Assembly: GCF_900104895.1 (NCBI RefSeq)
Contig: NZ_LT629742.1
Location: 1,116,001-1,180,000, forward strand
Direction of reading: 5' to 3'
DNA: 64,000 nucleotides
Source: Microterricola viridarii
GTDB taxonomy: Bacteria > Actinomycetota > Actinomycetes > Actinomycetales > Microbacteriaceae
The notes beneath the pieces are model-generated. The model did not search any database. It saw only the letters and a list, made by a program, of their open reading frames with translations, and was not told where the DNA came from. A program made the translations under genes and the position numbers. How positions within the stretch are numbered: the first letter of the stretch is position 1; each line of letters opens with the position of its first letter. Positions 42,681-50,751 of this stretch are shown here, piece after piece.

Positions 42681-43531
42681 GCACGATCACCTTCGTCGGA
42701 ATCGGCGCGATCGGCGTGCCGATGGCCCGGCTGCTCGTCGGCGCCGGCCACGACGTCACCGGCGTCGACCCGTTCGAGGCGGCCAGGCAGCGGGCGGAAG
42801 CGGCCGGCGTGAGCGCCGTCGCATCCTTCGCCGAGGCAGCGCCGGCCGAACTCGTCATTGTCATGGTCGCCACGCCGGCGCAGCTGGACGAGCTGGTCGG
42901 CCAGGCCGGCGACCGCGCGGCCGGCCAGAGCTGGGTGATCATGTCGACGGTCGGTCCGGATGCCGTGCGCGCCGCGGCCGAGCGCCTGGCGGCCGTCGGC
43001 GCCCGCGTGGTCGATGCCCCCGTCACGGGCGGCGTCGCCCGGGCGACGACCGGCGAGCTGCTCGTGTTCGCCTCGGGCCGGCCGGAGCTGCTGGCATCCG
43101 TCACCCCCGCCCTCGCGGTGCTCGGCACGGTGCGCGCGGTCGGCGATCGCATCGGCGACGGTCAGGCGATCAAGGTCGTCAACCAGCACCTCTGCTCGGT
43201 GCACATCGTGGCCGCGGCCGAGGCGCTGAACCTCGCCGAGTCACTCGGCCTCGACTCAGCCGAGGTGCTCGAGTTGATCGGCGGTGGGGCGGCCGGCTCC
43301 TGGATGCTCGGCGACCGGGGGCCGCGCATGCTGCTCGACGCCGACGTTCCCGTCACGAGCACCGTGAACATCTTCGTCAAGGACAGCGGGCTCGTCGCCG
43401 ACGCCGCGGCCGGCAGCGGTGCAGACGTGCCGCTGCTGCTGCACGCCCGGCAGCGCTTCGTCGATGCCGCAGCTGCCGGGCTCGGGCTGCACGACGACAG
43501 CAGGGTCATCGAGGGCTACCGCCGGGGCTAG
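42677..43531 (+). CDS. L-threonate dehydrogenase-like (LtnD-type) oxidoreductase
   Basis: Beta-hydroxyacid dehydrogenase of 284 residues, closer to LtnD than its neighbour. GIGAIG is at 8-13, DAPVTGG at 113-119 and catalytic Lys166 in AIKVVNQHLCSVHIVAAAEA. The stretch SWMLGDRGPRML, then NIFVKDSGLVAD and the C-terminal DDSRVIEGYRR follow the LtnD pattern as remembered for E. coli (NSWM, VDIFVKDLGLVAD, DDSAVI). LtnD oxidises L-threonate to the 2-keto acid with NAD. Together with the DUF1537 kinase at 50.8 kb this points to a tetronate pathway. Followed by a strong terminator. Confidence 0.82.
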   Translation: MSTITFVGIGAIGVPMARLLVGAGHDVTGVDPFEAARQRAEAAGVSAVASFAEAAPAELVIVMVATPAQLDELVGQAGDRAAGQSWVIMSTVGPDAVRAAAERLAAVGARVVDAPVTGGVARATTGELLVFASGRPELLASVTPALAVLGTVRAVGDRIGDGQAIKVVNQHLCSVHIVAAAEALNLAESLGLDSAEVLELIGGGAAGSWMLGDRGPRMLLDADVPVTSTVNIFVKDSGLVADAAAGSGADVPLLLHARQRFVDAAAAGLGLHDDSRVIEGYRRG

Positions 43532-43559
43532 GCGCCGCGTCCTCCGCACGCGACAGAGA

Positions 43560-43600
43560 GGGGGCCGCCGGTCACATCATCGATGTGACCGGCGGCCCCC
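43560..43600. terminator. Hairpin terminator after the dehydrogenase operon
   Basis: Perfect 18-base arms (43560-43577 and 43583-43600) with a five-base loop between convergent genes; probably bidirectional. Confidence 0.88.
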
Positions 43601-43643
43601 TGTTGTGCAGCGGGCGCTGGCGTGCCCGCGGTGTCGCCTGCGC

Positions 43644-44402
43644 CTAGTAGATGTGCGAGCCGCCGTTGATGTCGTAGGTCGCGCCCGTCAGGTAGCCGGC
43701 ATCCGGGCTGAGCAGGAAGGCGAACAGCGCGGCGACCTCGTCGGGGGTGGCCTGGCGGCCGACGGGCACGTCGGCGGAGAGCTTGGCCTCGAGCTCCGGC
43801 GAGGTGGCCCCTGCCCGGATGTCGGTGTCCACAACGCCGGGGGTGACTGCGTTGACGGTCACGCCGGTCGGGCCGAGCTCCCGGGCGAGAGCCCGGGTGA
43901 GGCCGAGGATCGCGGCCTTGGCCGCCGAGTACGGCACGCCGCCGAAGACGCCGCCACCGCGCACGGCCGAGACAGAGGACATGTTGGCGATGCGGCCGTA
44001 GCCGCGCTCGACGAGCGTCGCGGCGACGCGCTTGCTGACCACGTAGGTGCCGGTGGCGTTGATGCTCATCACACGGTTCCACTCCTCGAGCGTGGTGTTG
44101 AAGAAGCGGGTGGGGGAGGTGATGCCGGCGATGTTGGCGAGCGCTCCGAGCGGCGGCAGCGCCGCCTCGATCGCGGTCACGGCGGCGTCGACCGAGGCCT
44201 CGTCGGTGACGTCGGCGGCGACGCCGAAGGTCGGCACCCCGAACTCCGCGGCGATCTCCTCGGCGGTGGCGACCGCGGCGGCACCGTCGAGGTCGATGAC
44301 GCCGACCGCCCAGCCCTGCGCGGCCAGGCGGCGGGCGGTGGCGCGGCCGATGCCGCGCGCGGAACCCGCCCCGGTGACGATGGCGGTGAGTTGCTCAGAC
44401 AT
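43644..44402 (-). CDS. SDR-family oxidoreductase of the sugar island
   Basis: Classical short-chain dehydrogenase, 252 residues. TGAGSARGIG is at 10-19, DLDG after beta-2 (NAD preference suggested by Asp37), a NIAG motif around 90, catalytic Ser near 142 and YSAAK at 158-162. The end TGATYDINGGSHIY is family-like. Plausible role is a polyol or sugar-acid dehydrogenase, for example a tetritol dehydrogenase, but the substrate cannot be read. It follows the TIM-barrel gene after 42 bases on the same strand and is probably co-transcribed with it. Confidence 0.87.
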   Translation of the reverse strand: MSEQLTAIVTGAGSARGIGRATARRLAAQGWAVGVIDLDGAAAVATAEEIAAEFGVPTFGVAADVTDEASVDAAVTAIEAALPPLGALANIAGITSPTRFFNTTLEEWNRVMSINATGTYVVSKRVAATLVERGYGRIANMSSVSAVRGGGVFGGVPYSAAKAAILGLTRALARELGPTGVTVNAVTPGVVDTDIRAGATSPELEAKLSADVPVGRQATPDEVAALFAFLLSPDAGYLTGATYDINGGSHIY

Positions 44403-44444
44403 GGTGGTGTTCTCCTTGGTGCGTGGGATGGATGACGGGGTGGA

Positions 44445-45281
44445 TCAGAGGGTGGGGAGCAGCCCGGAGATGAACTCGGCGGCCTCGCGGGCGACGCGGG
44501 CGCGATCTGCGTCCTCGGTGTCGCGGGTCTCGAGCTCGAGTGAGAGAGCGCCGCGGTAGCCGGCCTCGCCCAGGGCCGCGATGGCATCGACGAAGTCGAC
44601 CCGGCCGCGCCCGATGCTGTGATTGATGTAGCCGGGCTCGGCATCGCGCAGGTGCACGTGCCTGGTGCGCTCGGTGTGGGCGGCAAGGAATTCCCGCGGG
44701 GTGCCGCCGGATGCCACGATGTGGCTCACGTCGAGCACGACGCCGATGCGCGGATCCAGCCGGGGCAGGAACGCGGCGGTGCGCCCGAGATCGTTCACAA
44801 GCCGGTGGAAGTGCGGCGCCTCGACCCAGAGTTCGATGCCGCGCGCCTCCGAGGCGTCGGCGGCGCGGGCCAGCTGCGCGGCGACACGGTCGATGTCGGC
44901 GTCAAGGCTGTCGACGGGCTCCGCGGACTGTGCGCCGTTCGGCAGCACGATGGCGGTGCTGCCGATGGCGACGGCCAAATCCAGCAGCAGTGCCATGTGG
45001 CGGTCGCGGCCCGCCTGGCCCGCGGCGTCGATCGGGAGGTTCAGGTCTCCGATGTCGGCATTGATGGAGCGCACGGCGAGGCCGGACGCGCGCACCTGCG
45101 CGGCGACGACTTCGACGGCATCCTCGTCGAGCACGAAGGGCACGTGGTTGCACACGCCGGGGAGTGCGCCGAGGTCGATGCCGCTGAAGCCCTGCTCGGC
45201 GATGCCCGCCAGCGCCTCGGGAAGCGGGAGGTGCCGCAGCGTGATGGTGGAGCAGATGACGCGGTCGGCGTTGAAAGACAA
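44445..45281 (-). CDS. Sugar phosphate isomerase/epimerase-type TIM barrel (OtnI/xylose-isomerase-like)
   Basis: AP-endonuclease-2-fold TIM barrel of 278 residues. Metal and substrate residues are expected in WVEAPHFHR, VVLDVSHIVASGG, RHVHLRDAEPG and the final LSLELETRD. Relatives in four-carbon routes are OtnI (2-oxo-tetronate isomerase) and other hydroxypyruvate-isomerase-like enzymes. The gene is divergent from the DhaK-DhaL kinase gene, with a GntR-type site between their starts, so both are probably controlled by the same repressor. Exact isomerase reaction is unassigned. Confidence 0.8.
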   Translation of the reverse strand: MSFNADRVICSTITLRHLPLPEALAGIAEQGFSGIDLGALPGVCNHVPFVLDEDAVEVVAAQVRASGLAVRSINADIGDLNLPIDAAGQAGRDRHMALLLDLAVAIGSTAIVLPNGAQSAEPVDSLDADIDRVAAQLARAADASEARGIELWVEAPHFHRLVNDLGRTAAFLPRLDPRIGVVLDVSHIVASGGTPREFLAAHTERTRHVHLRDAEPGYINHSIGRGRVDFVDAIAALGEAGYRGALSLELETRDTEDADRARVAREAAEFISGLLPTL

Positions 45282-45322
45282 GAATCCTCCTCGATGAGGT
45301 GCAAAAGGTGTTGGTCTGTATT

Positions 45323-45334
45323 ATTGTCAACAAT
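45323..45334. promoter_or_regulatory. ATTGTCAACAAT, GntR-type operator site 2
   Basis: Exact reverse complement of the site at 35929-35940. It lies 42 bases from the start of the minus-strand isomerase gene and 59 bases from the kinase gene, in a locally AT-rich stretch, so one repressor could control both divergent genes. Confidence 0.65.
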
Positions 45335-45392
45335 CAAATACTAAGCAAGTGTGACGCGCCTCGCGGAACACGCCAGCATCAGGAGCTCAAGG

Positions 45393-47132
45393 ATGACTCG
45401 ACTCTTCAACGCCCCGGCCGACTTCCCGGAGGAGTTGCTCGAAGGCTTCGTCGCCGCCTACCCGCGGCATGTGCGTGCCGTGCGCGGTGGCGTGGTGCGT
45501 GCCGGGCGCCACGACGAGGTGGCAGTGATCGCCGGGGGAGGATCCGGCCACTACCCGGCATTCTGTGGACTGGTCGGAGCCGGGCTGGCGCACGGCGCGG
45601 TCGTCGGCAACCTCTTCTCCTCGCCCTCGGCCCAGCAGGCGCACAGCGTCGGCCGAGCGGCGGATGCCGGGAGGGGCGTGATCTTCTCCTTCGGCAACTA
45701 CGCCGGGGATGTGATGCACTTTGGTCGCGCGGCGGAGCAGCTCTCGGCGGAAGGGGTGCGCGCGGAGTGCGTCATCGTCACCGACGACATTGCCAGCGCA
45801 TCGGTCGACGAGATGGACAAGCGCCGCGGCGTCGCCGGCGACCTCGTCGTGTTCAAGGTGATGGGCGCCGCGGCGGCAGAGGGCTGGGACCTCGACGACG
45901 TCGTGCGTGTCGGCCGCCATGCCAACGACCGCACGCGCTCTCTGGGCGTCGCCTTCAGCGGCTGCACGATGCCAGGGGCACGCGAGCCACTCTTCGCCGT
46001 GCCGGAAGGCATGATGTCGGTTGGGCTTGGGATCCACGGTGAGCCCGGCATCTATGACATCGAGATCCCCACGGCGGACGGCCTGGCAGAGCTCTTTGTC
46101 TCGTCGCTGCTGAGCGAGCGACCGGCTGGGCATGACGGCCGCGTTGCCGTCGTCCTGAACGGCCTGGGTACGGTCAAGTATGAGGAGCTCTTCGTCGTTT
46201 TTCGGCGCGTGCACCGGCTGCTCAGCGACGCCGGACTCACCGTTGTCGACCCCGACGTCGGGGAGCTGTGCACGAGCCTGGACATGGGCGGTGCCTCACT
46301 GACGCTGGTCTGGCTGGACGATGAGCTCGAGCGGCTCTGGACGGCCGGGGCCAACGCCCCGGCCTATCGCAAGGGGAACCTGCCACAGGATGCCGCAGGC
46401 CCGGCCGTCGGCGAGGCACCAGGCGAGATCGAGCGCGGCCCTGCCGTCCCGCTCGCGACGGCGCAGTCGCAGGAGCTGGCCGCCCGCGTGCACTCGCTGC
46501 TCGGCGTGCTCGCCGAGACGCTCGTCGAGGCGGCCGACGAGCTGGGCCGGCTCGACGCGATCGCCGGCGACGGCGACCACGGCATCGGCATGGAGCGCGG
46601 CTCGCGCGCGGCCCTCGCCGCCGCCACGACCGCCCTGCACGCCGGCGCCGGCGCCGGAACGCTGCTGCAGAGTGCGGGCGAGGCCTGGAGCGACAAGGCC
46701 GGCGGGACCTCCGGCATGCTCTGGGGCGTCGCGCTCGGCGCACTCGGCGAGACGATCGGCGACCGGCACGGGCCGGACGCGCAGCGGGTGGCCGACGGCG
46801 TCGCGGATGCCCGCGCGCAGATCATGGCCGTCGGCAAGGCCGAGCTTGGCGACAAGACGCTGGTCGACGCTCTCGTGCCCTTCTCCGAGACCCTCAGCGC
46901 ACACATCGCCGAGCGGATGCCGCTGGTGGATGCCTGGGCGGCGGCGGCGGCCTCGGCCACGGCGGCGGCCGAGGCGACCGCGGCGCTCAGCCCGCGCCGC
47001 GGCCGGGCCCGCCCACTCGCGCACAAGAGCATCGGCACACCAGACCCCGGCGCCGTCTCCCTGGCGCTCATCACCAGACGGATCGGTGCGGCGCTCGCCG
47101 TGGCGTCCGACACACCTGCAGAACAGAACTGA
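45393..47132 (+). CDS. Fused DhaK-DhaL ketose kinase (dihydroxyacetone/erythrulose kinase type)
   Basis: ATP-dependent kinase of 579 residues carrying both halves on one chain. The DhaK domain (1 to about 335) has VAVIAGGGSGHYPAFCGLVG, FSFGNYAGDVMHF and GIHGEPGI, where His215 forms the covalent hemiaminal with the ketose. The DhaL domain (about 370-575) has LDAIAGDGDHGIGMERG for Mg-ATP and DKAGGTSGMLWG. This layout is shared by Citrobacter-type dihydroxyacetone kinase and by D-/L-erythrulose kinases of Mycobacterium. The adjacent RpiB supports erythrulose over dihydroxyacetone. ATG 45393 has AGGAG upstream. Confidence 0.88.
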   Translation: MTRLFNAPADFPEELLEGFVAAYPRHVRAVRGGVVRAGRHDEVAVIAGGGSGHYPAFCGLVGAGLAHGAVVGNLFSSPSAQQAHSVGRAADAGRGVIFSFGNYAGDVMHFGRAAEQLSAEGVRAECVIVTDDIASASVDEMDKRRGVAGDLVVFKVMGAAAAEGWDLDDVVRVGRHANDRTRSLGVAFSGCTMPGAREPLFAVPEGMMSVGLGIHGEPGIYDIEIPTADGLAELFVSSLLSERPAGHDGRVAVVLNGLGTVKYEELFVVFRRVHRLLSDAGLTVVDPDVGELCTSLDMGGASLTLVWLDDELERLWTAGANAPAYRKGNLPQDAAGPAVGEAPGEIERGPAVPLATAQSQELAARVHSLLGVLAETLVEAADELGRLDAIAGDGDHGIGMERGSRAALAAATTALHAGAGAGTLLQSAGEAWSDKAGGTSGMLWGVALGALGETIGDRHGPDAQRVADGVADARAQIMAVGKAELGDKTLVDALVPFSETLSAHIAERMPLVDAWAAAAASATAAAEATAALSPRRGRARPLAHKSIGTPDPGAVSLALITRRIGAALAVASDTPAEQN

Positions 47133-47144
47133 GGCAGATCCGCC

Positions 47145-47609
47145 ATGACAACACCCACCCCCCTGCGCATCGTGCTGGCCAGCGACTCGGCCGGCTACGA
47201 GTACAAGGAAGAGATCAAGCGGCTCTTCGACGCGCACCCCCTCGTCTCCCAGCTGAGCGACGTCGGCGTCGACGCCGACGGCACCACCGACTACCCCCAC
47301 GTCGCCGTTGCCGCCGCCCGCCTGGTGGCGACGGGGGAGGCCGACCGCGCGCTGCTGGTCTGTGGCACCGGTATGGGCGTCGCGATCGCGGCGAACAAGG
47401 TGCCCGGCATTCGCGCCTCGACCGCGCACGACTCCTTCTCCGTCGAGCGGCTCGTGCTGAGCAACAACGCCCAGGTGCTGGCGCTCGGTCAGCGGGTCAT
47501 CGGGCTGGAGCTGGCCAAGCGGCTTGCCGAAGAATGGCTGCACCACCGCTTCGACGAGAACTCGGCCTCTGCGGAGAAGGTCGCTGCGCTCTGCGCATAC
47601 GAATCGTGA
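47145..47609 (+). CDS. rpiB: RpiB-family sugar phosphate isomerase
   Basis: Aldose-ketose isomerase of the RpiB/LacAB family, 154 residues. [15 protein letters not shown] opens the domain and [21 protein letters not shown] holds the catalytic Cys73 and phosphate loop. The later [21 protein letters not shown] is family-typical. In erythritol and threitol catabolism, RpiB relatives convert D-erythrulose 4-phosphate to D-erythrose 4-phosphate; its place 12 bases after the DhaK-DhaL gene supports this over ribose 5-phosphate isomerisation. Confidence 0.9.
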   Translation: MTTPTPLRIVLASDSAGYEYKEEIKRLFDAHPLVSQLSDVGVDADGTTDYPHVAVAAARLVATGEADRALLVCGTGMGVAIAANKVPGIRASTAHDSFSVERLVLSNNAQVLALGQRVIGLELAKRLAEEWLHHRFDENSASAEKVAALCAYES

Positions 47610-47632
47610 GTGTTGAACTGTCGAGGCGCCGC

Positions 47633-47644
47633 TATGTTAACAAG
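47633..47644. promoter_or_regulatory. TATGTTAACAAG, GntR-type operator site 4
   Basis: Contains the palindrome TGTTAACA and, read on the other strand, CTTGTTAACATA, close to the ATTGTTGACAAT consensus. It abuts the ATG of the GntR gene at 47645, the position expected for autoregulation. Confidence 0.5.
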
Positions 47645-48358
47645 ATGAATGAGCACCGCAAGCAGTCGATCCAGGGCATCGGCTCCATCGACCGGCAGAC
47701 CCGCCGCGAACTGATACTGGAGCGGCTGCGCGAGGCAATCAGCTCGGGGCAGCTCGAGCCCGGGACCCATCTGGCCGAGATCGAACTGAGCGAGGCACTC
47801 GGCGTGAGCCGGGGCACCCTCCGCGAGGCGTTGCGACACCTGCAGCAGGAGGGCTTGATCGTCGGCGACGCTCGGGGCCGGCTCACCGTGCGGGTCGTCA
47901 CCGCCAAGGAGGTGCGCGAGATCTTCAGCGTGCGTGCCGCCCTGGAGTCGCTCGCATTCGCCGAGGTGTGCGCGCAGCCGGAGCGGGACGCGGCCCTCGA
48001 GGCCATGCGCGTCGCGCTGCGCACGCTGGAGGTCACAGAGGGGGACTACGTGGCCCAGCTCGGCGCCGACCTCGCGTTTCACGAGACGCTCTGCTTGCAG
48101 AGCGGCAACGCGACCCTGCACCAGTCCTGGCTCTCGGTCTCCGGGCTCGCCCGCGCCGCGGTGACGGCGGCCGGGCCGGAGACGGCGCTGCACAACATGG
48201 CGATCGCCCGGCACTCCCCGCTGCTCGACTACATCGCCACCGGCGACCTCGCGGGCGGTCAGGCCTATCTTGTCGCGCACATGAACGACGCGGCCGACCG
48301 GATCATCGCGACCATGGCCGCCACCGAGCAGCAGGCCCAGCCCCCGCGCGCGGACTAG
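47645..48358 (+). CDS. GntR-family regulator (FCD/FadR subfamily)
   Basis: Regulator of 237 residues. Winged helix: LILERLREAISSGQLEPGTHLAEIELSEALGVSRGTLREALRHLQQEGL. The helical FCD effector domain (around 90-225) has EIFSVRAALESLAFAEV, then DLAFHETLCLQSGN and HSPLLDYIATGD, giving the Asp/His residues that bind a metal and an acid ligand. ATG 47645 is used; the longer frame upstream runs through the operator and the end of rpiB. It follows rpiB by 35 bases and is the best candidate to bind the four ATTGTTGACAAT-type sites in the island. Confidence 0.88.
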   Translation: MNEHRKQSIQGIGSIDRQTRRELILERLREAISSGQLEPGTHLAEIELSEALGVSRGTLREALRHLQQEGLIVGDARGRLTVRVVTAKEVREIFSVRAALESLAFAEVCAQPERDAALEAMRVALRTLEVTEGDYVAQLGADLAFHETLCLQSGNATLHQSWLSVSGLARAAVTAAGPETALHNMAIARHSPLLDYIATGDLAGGQAYLVAHMNDAADRIIATMAATEQQAQPPRAD

Positions 48359-48385
48359 CCGCGGCGGCCGACGCGGCCGGCGGAG

Positions 48386-48422
48386 AAGGCGCAGACACGA
48401 CATGACGTGGCTGCGCCTTTTT
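48386..48422 (+). terminator. Hairpin terminator with T-tract after the GntR gene
   Basis: AAGGCGCAG (48386-48394) pairs with CTGCGCCTT (48411-48419), the loop can pair further (CACG/CGTG), and a five-base T-run (48418-48422) ends it, giving a canonical intrinsic terminator. Confidence 0.8.
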
Positions 48423-48458
48423 CGCGCCCTCCGCCGAGGGCTACCGTTCGAATGTCGC

Positions 48459-48470
48459 ATTGTTGACAAA
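48459..48470. promoter_or_regulatory. ATTGTTGACAAA, GntR-type operator site 3
   Basis: Eleven of 12 bases match site 1. It lies 134 bases upstream of the second SAF-domain gene, in an otherwise non-coding 245-base gap, and includes a TTGACA -35-like hexamer, as at site 1. Confidence 0.6.
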
Positions 48471-48603
48471 CCAACACTGGATCGGCAGACTGGGGGCCAG
48501 CGTGGTCTGACCAACAGCCCAGACGACCAGATTCGCGGCAGAGCCGAGCGACGCTGCCCGCTGCCCGCCGCTGCCGGGCCGACCGTTCCCAGGAAGAAGC
48601 ACA

Positions 48604-49950
48604 ATGAACCTCCACTCACTGATGCAGAAGCGCACCGAGACCGCCGGCCCGATCCGGGTCGGGGTGATCGGCGCGGGCAAGTTCGCATCCATGTTCCTCA
48701 CCCAGGCGCTGAACACTGCCGGGATCCACGTCGTCGGCGTCGCCGACATCGACGTGCCGAAGGCGCGCGCGGCACTCGAGCGCACCGGCTGGCCGGAGGA
48801 GCGCTACGCCGCGGCCTCCCTCGACGAGGCGCTCCGGAGCGGGGGCACCCACGTGCTCGACTCTGCCGAAGACCTGATCCGGCTGCCGCAGCTCGAGGTT
48901 GTGCTGGAGATCACCGGCAACCCGATCATCGGAACCTTCCACGCGCTGACCGCGATCGAGAACGGCAAGCACGTCATCATGGTCAACGTCGAGGCCGACT
49001 GCATGGTCGGGCCGATCCTGCAGCGCCGCGCCGCGGCCGCCGGCGTCGTGTACTCGATGGCGTACGGCGACCAGCCTGCCCTGATCTGCGAGCTCGTCGA
49101 CTGGGCCCGCACCGTCGGCTTCGACGTCGTGGCGGCCGGCAAGGGCACCAAGTACCTGCCCGAGTACAACTACTCCACGCCGGACACCGTGTGGGACTAC
49201 TACGGCTTCAGCGCGGAGCAGCTGGCATCCGGCGACTTCAACCCGAAGATGTTCAACTCCTTCCTCGACGGCACCAAGTCAGCCATCGAGATGGCGGCCG
49301 TCGCCAACGGAACCGGCCTGACCCCGCAGGACGAGGGCTTGCTGTTCCCACCGGCCGGCGTCGACGATCTGCCAACCGTGTACCGGGAGCGTTCCATCGG
49401 CGGCAGCCTGAGCCGCCGCGGGACAGTCGAGATCGCGTCCAGCCTGCACCGCGACGGCAGCCAGGTCGAACGCGACCTCCGCTGGGGCGTCTACGTCACC
49501 TTCGAGGCACAGACCGACTATGCCGTGCAGTGCTTCGCCGAGTACGGCGTGCACACCGACGAGACGGGGCGCTACGGCTCGCTCTACCGGCCGTACCACA
49601 TGATCGGCCTCGAGCTCGGCGTCAGCGTGGCGGCCGCCGTGCTGCGCGGCGAGGCGACCGGCTCCCCGACGGGGTTCCGCGGCGATGTCGTGACGACGGC
49701 GAAGAAGGAGCTGCGTGCCGGCGACACCCTCGACGGCGAGGGCGGCTACACGGTGTTCGGCAAACTGGCGCCCGCCCACCTCTCTCTGGAGCGCAACGCC
49801 CTCCCGTTGGGGCTCGCACATGGTGCCAAGCTCGTCCGCGACGTTCCGAAGGACCGCACGGTCTCCTGGGACGACATCGAGGTCGACGACTCGCTGCTCG
49901 CGGTGCAGCTGCGCCGGGAGCTGGAGACGGAGTTCCGCGCGGAACTCTGA
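48604..49950 (+). CDS. SAF-domain NAD(P)-binding protein (COG4091-like), copy 2
   Basis: Paralogue of the gene at 40405, 448 residues, aligned from the first residues (MNLHSLMQKR against MNLHALLKDR). The Rossmann motif IRVGVIGAGKFASMFLTQA, the core EITGNPIIGTFHALTAIENGKHVIM, AYGDQPALICELVDWA and AGKGTKYL are all conserved, as is the C-terminal SAF-like region. Unlike copy 1 it is preceded by a GntR-type rather than a LacI-type site, so the two copies may serve different inducers or stereoisomers. AGGAAG precedes the ATG. Reaction unknown. Confidence 0.78.
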   Translation: MNLHSLMQKRTETAGPIRVGVIGAGKFASMFLTQALNTAGIHVVGVADIDVPKARAALERTGWPEERYAAASLDEALRSGGTHVLDSAEDLIRLPQLEVVLEITGNPIIGTFHALTAIENGKHVIMVNVEADCMVGPILQRRAAAAGVVYSMAYGDQPALICELVDWARTVGFDVVAAGKGTKYLPEYNYSTPDTVWDYYGFSAEQLASGDFNPKMFNSFLDGTKSAIEMAAVANGTGLTPQDEGLLFPPAGVDDLPTVYRERSIGGSLSRRGTVEIASSLHRDGSQVERDLRWGVYVTFEAQTDYAVQCFAEYGVHTDETGRYGSLYRPYHMIGLELGVSVAAAVLRGEATGSPTGFRGDVVTTAKKELRAGDTLDGEGGYTVFGKLAPAHLSLERNALPLGLAHGAKLVRDVPKDRTVSWDDIEVDDSLLAVQLRRELETEFRAEL

Positions 49951-50001
49951 GACCAGGGGCCCAGCCGCGCCCGGGCCCGCACACGAGCAAGGAGCGAGAG
50001 C

Positions 50002-50742
50002 GTGAACGGCACGAACGGCTGGACACCCGTGCAGCGGGTGCGCACCTCCGAGCAGGTGATGGCGCAGATCGAGGAGCGCATCCTCGATGGACGCCTGCGC
50101 GCAGGCGACCACCTGCCGAGCGAACGGGAACTCGCCGCCATGCTCGGGGTGTCCCGGCCGTCGCTGCGTGAGTCGCTGCGCGTCCTCGAGGCCCTCGGCA
50201 TCCTCGACATCCGCCGCGGCGGCGGGGCAGGGGGCGGGGCGGTGCTGCTGGGGGTGCCCGGCCCCGGCTTCGTCAACCTGCTCAAGCTGCAGCTCGCGCT
50301 CGGCCAGTTCACCGCCGTCGACGTGCTCGAGACGCGCGTCGCGCTGGAGAGCTGGTCGGCCGCCGAGGCGGCGCGGCGGGCCGGGCCGGCCGACCTCGCC
50401 GCTCTCAGCGGCATCCTGGACCGCATGGACGAGCCGGCGATCACGGCGGCCGCGTTCAACGGGCTGGACGCGGCCTTCCACACGCGCGTCGCCGACGCGA
50501 CCGGCAACGCGCTGACCGCGCACCTGATGGCCGCATTGCGCACAGCCATCAACCGACAGATGGTCGAGGCCTACTCCGCCCTGCCCGACTGGCGGCTCAC
50601 CGCCGAGACGGTGCGCGCCGAGCATCGCGCCATCCTGGACGCGCTCGGCGCCGGTACCCCCGAGGAGGCCTCGCGCCTCATGCACGACCACATCCACGAC
50701 TTCTACGCGCTCGGGGCCCAGGCCCCGAGCCGGCTCCACTGA
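50002..50742 (+). CDS. GntR-family regulator (FadR subfamily), second copy
   Basis: Regulator of 246 residues. Winged helix RTSEQVMAQIEERILDGRLRAGDHLPSERELAAMLGVSRPSLRESLRVLEALGILDIR, a glycine-rich wing (GGGAGGGAV), and an FCD-type helical effector domain (LETRVALESWSAAEA, NGLDAAFHTRVADATGN, EHRAILDALGAG) with the expected acidic and His residues. GTG 50002 follows AAGGAGCGAGAG. It is placed between the second SAF-domain gene and the kinase gene and is probably co-transcribed with both. It could share or compete for the ATTGTTGACAAT sites. Confidence 0.88.
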   Translation: MNGTNGWTPVQRVRTSEQVMAQIEERILDGRLRAGDHLPSERELAAMLGVSRPSLRESLRVLEALGILDIRRGGGAGGGAVLLGVPGPGFVNLLKLQLALGQFTAVDVLETRVALESWSAAEAARRAGPADLAALSGILDRMDEPAITAAAFNGLDAAFHTRVADATGNALTAHLMAALRTAINRQMVEAYSALPDWRLTAETVRAEHRAILDALGAGTPEEASRLMHDHIHDFYALGAQAPSRLH

Positions 50743-50751
50743 AAGGCAATC

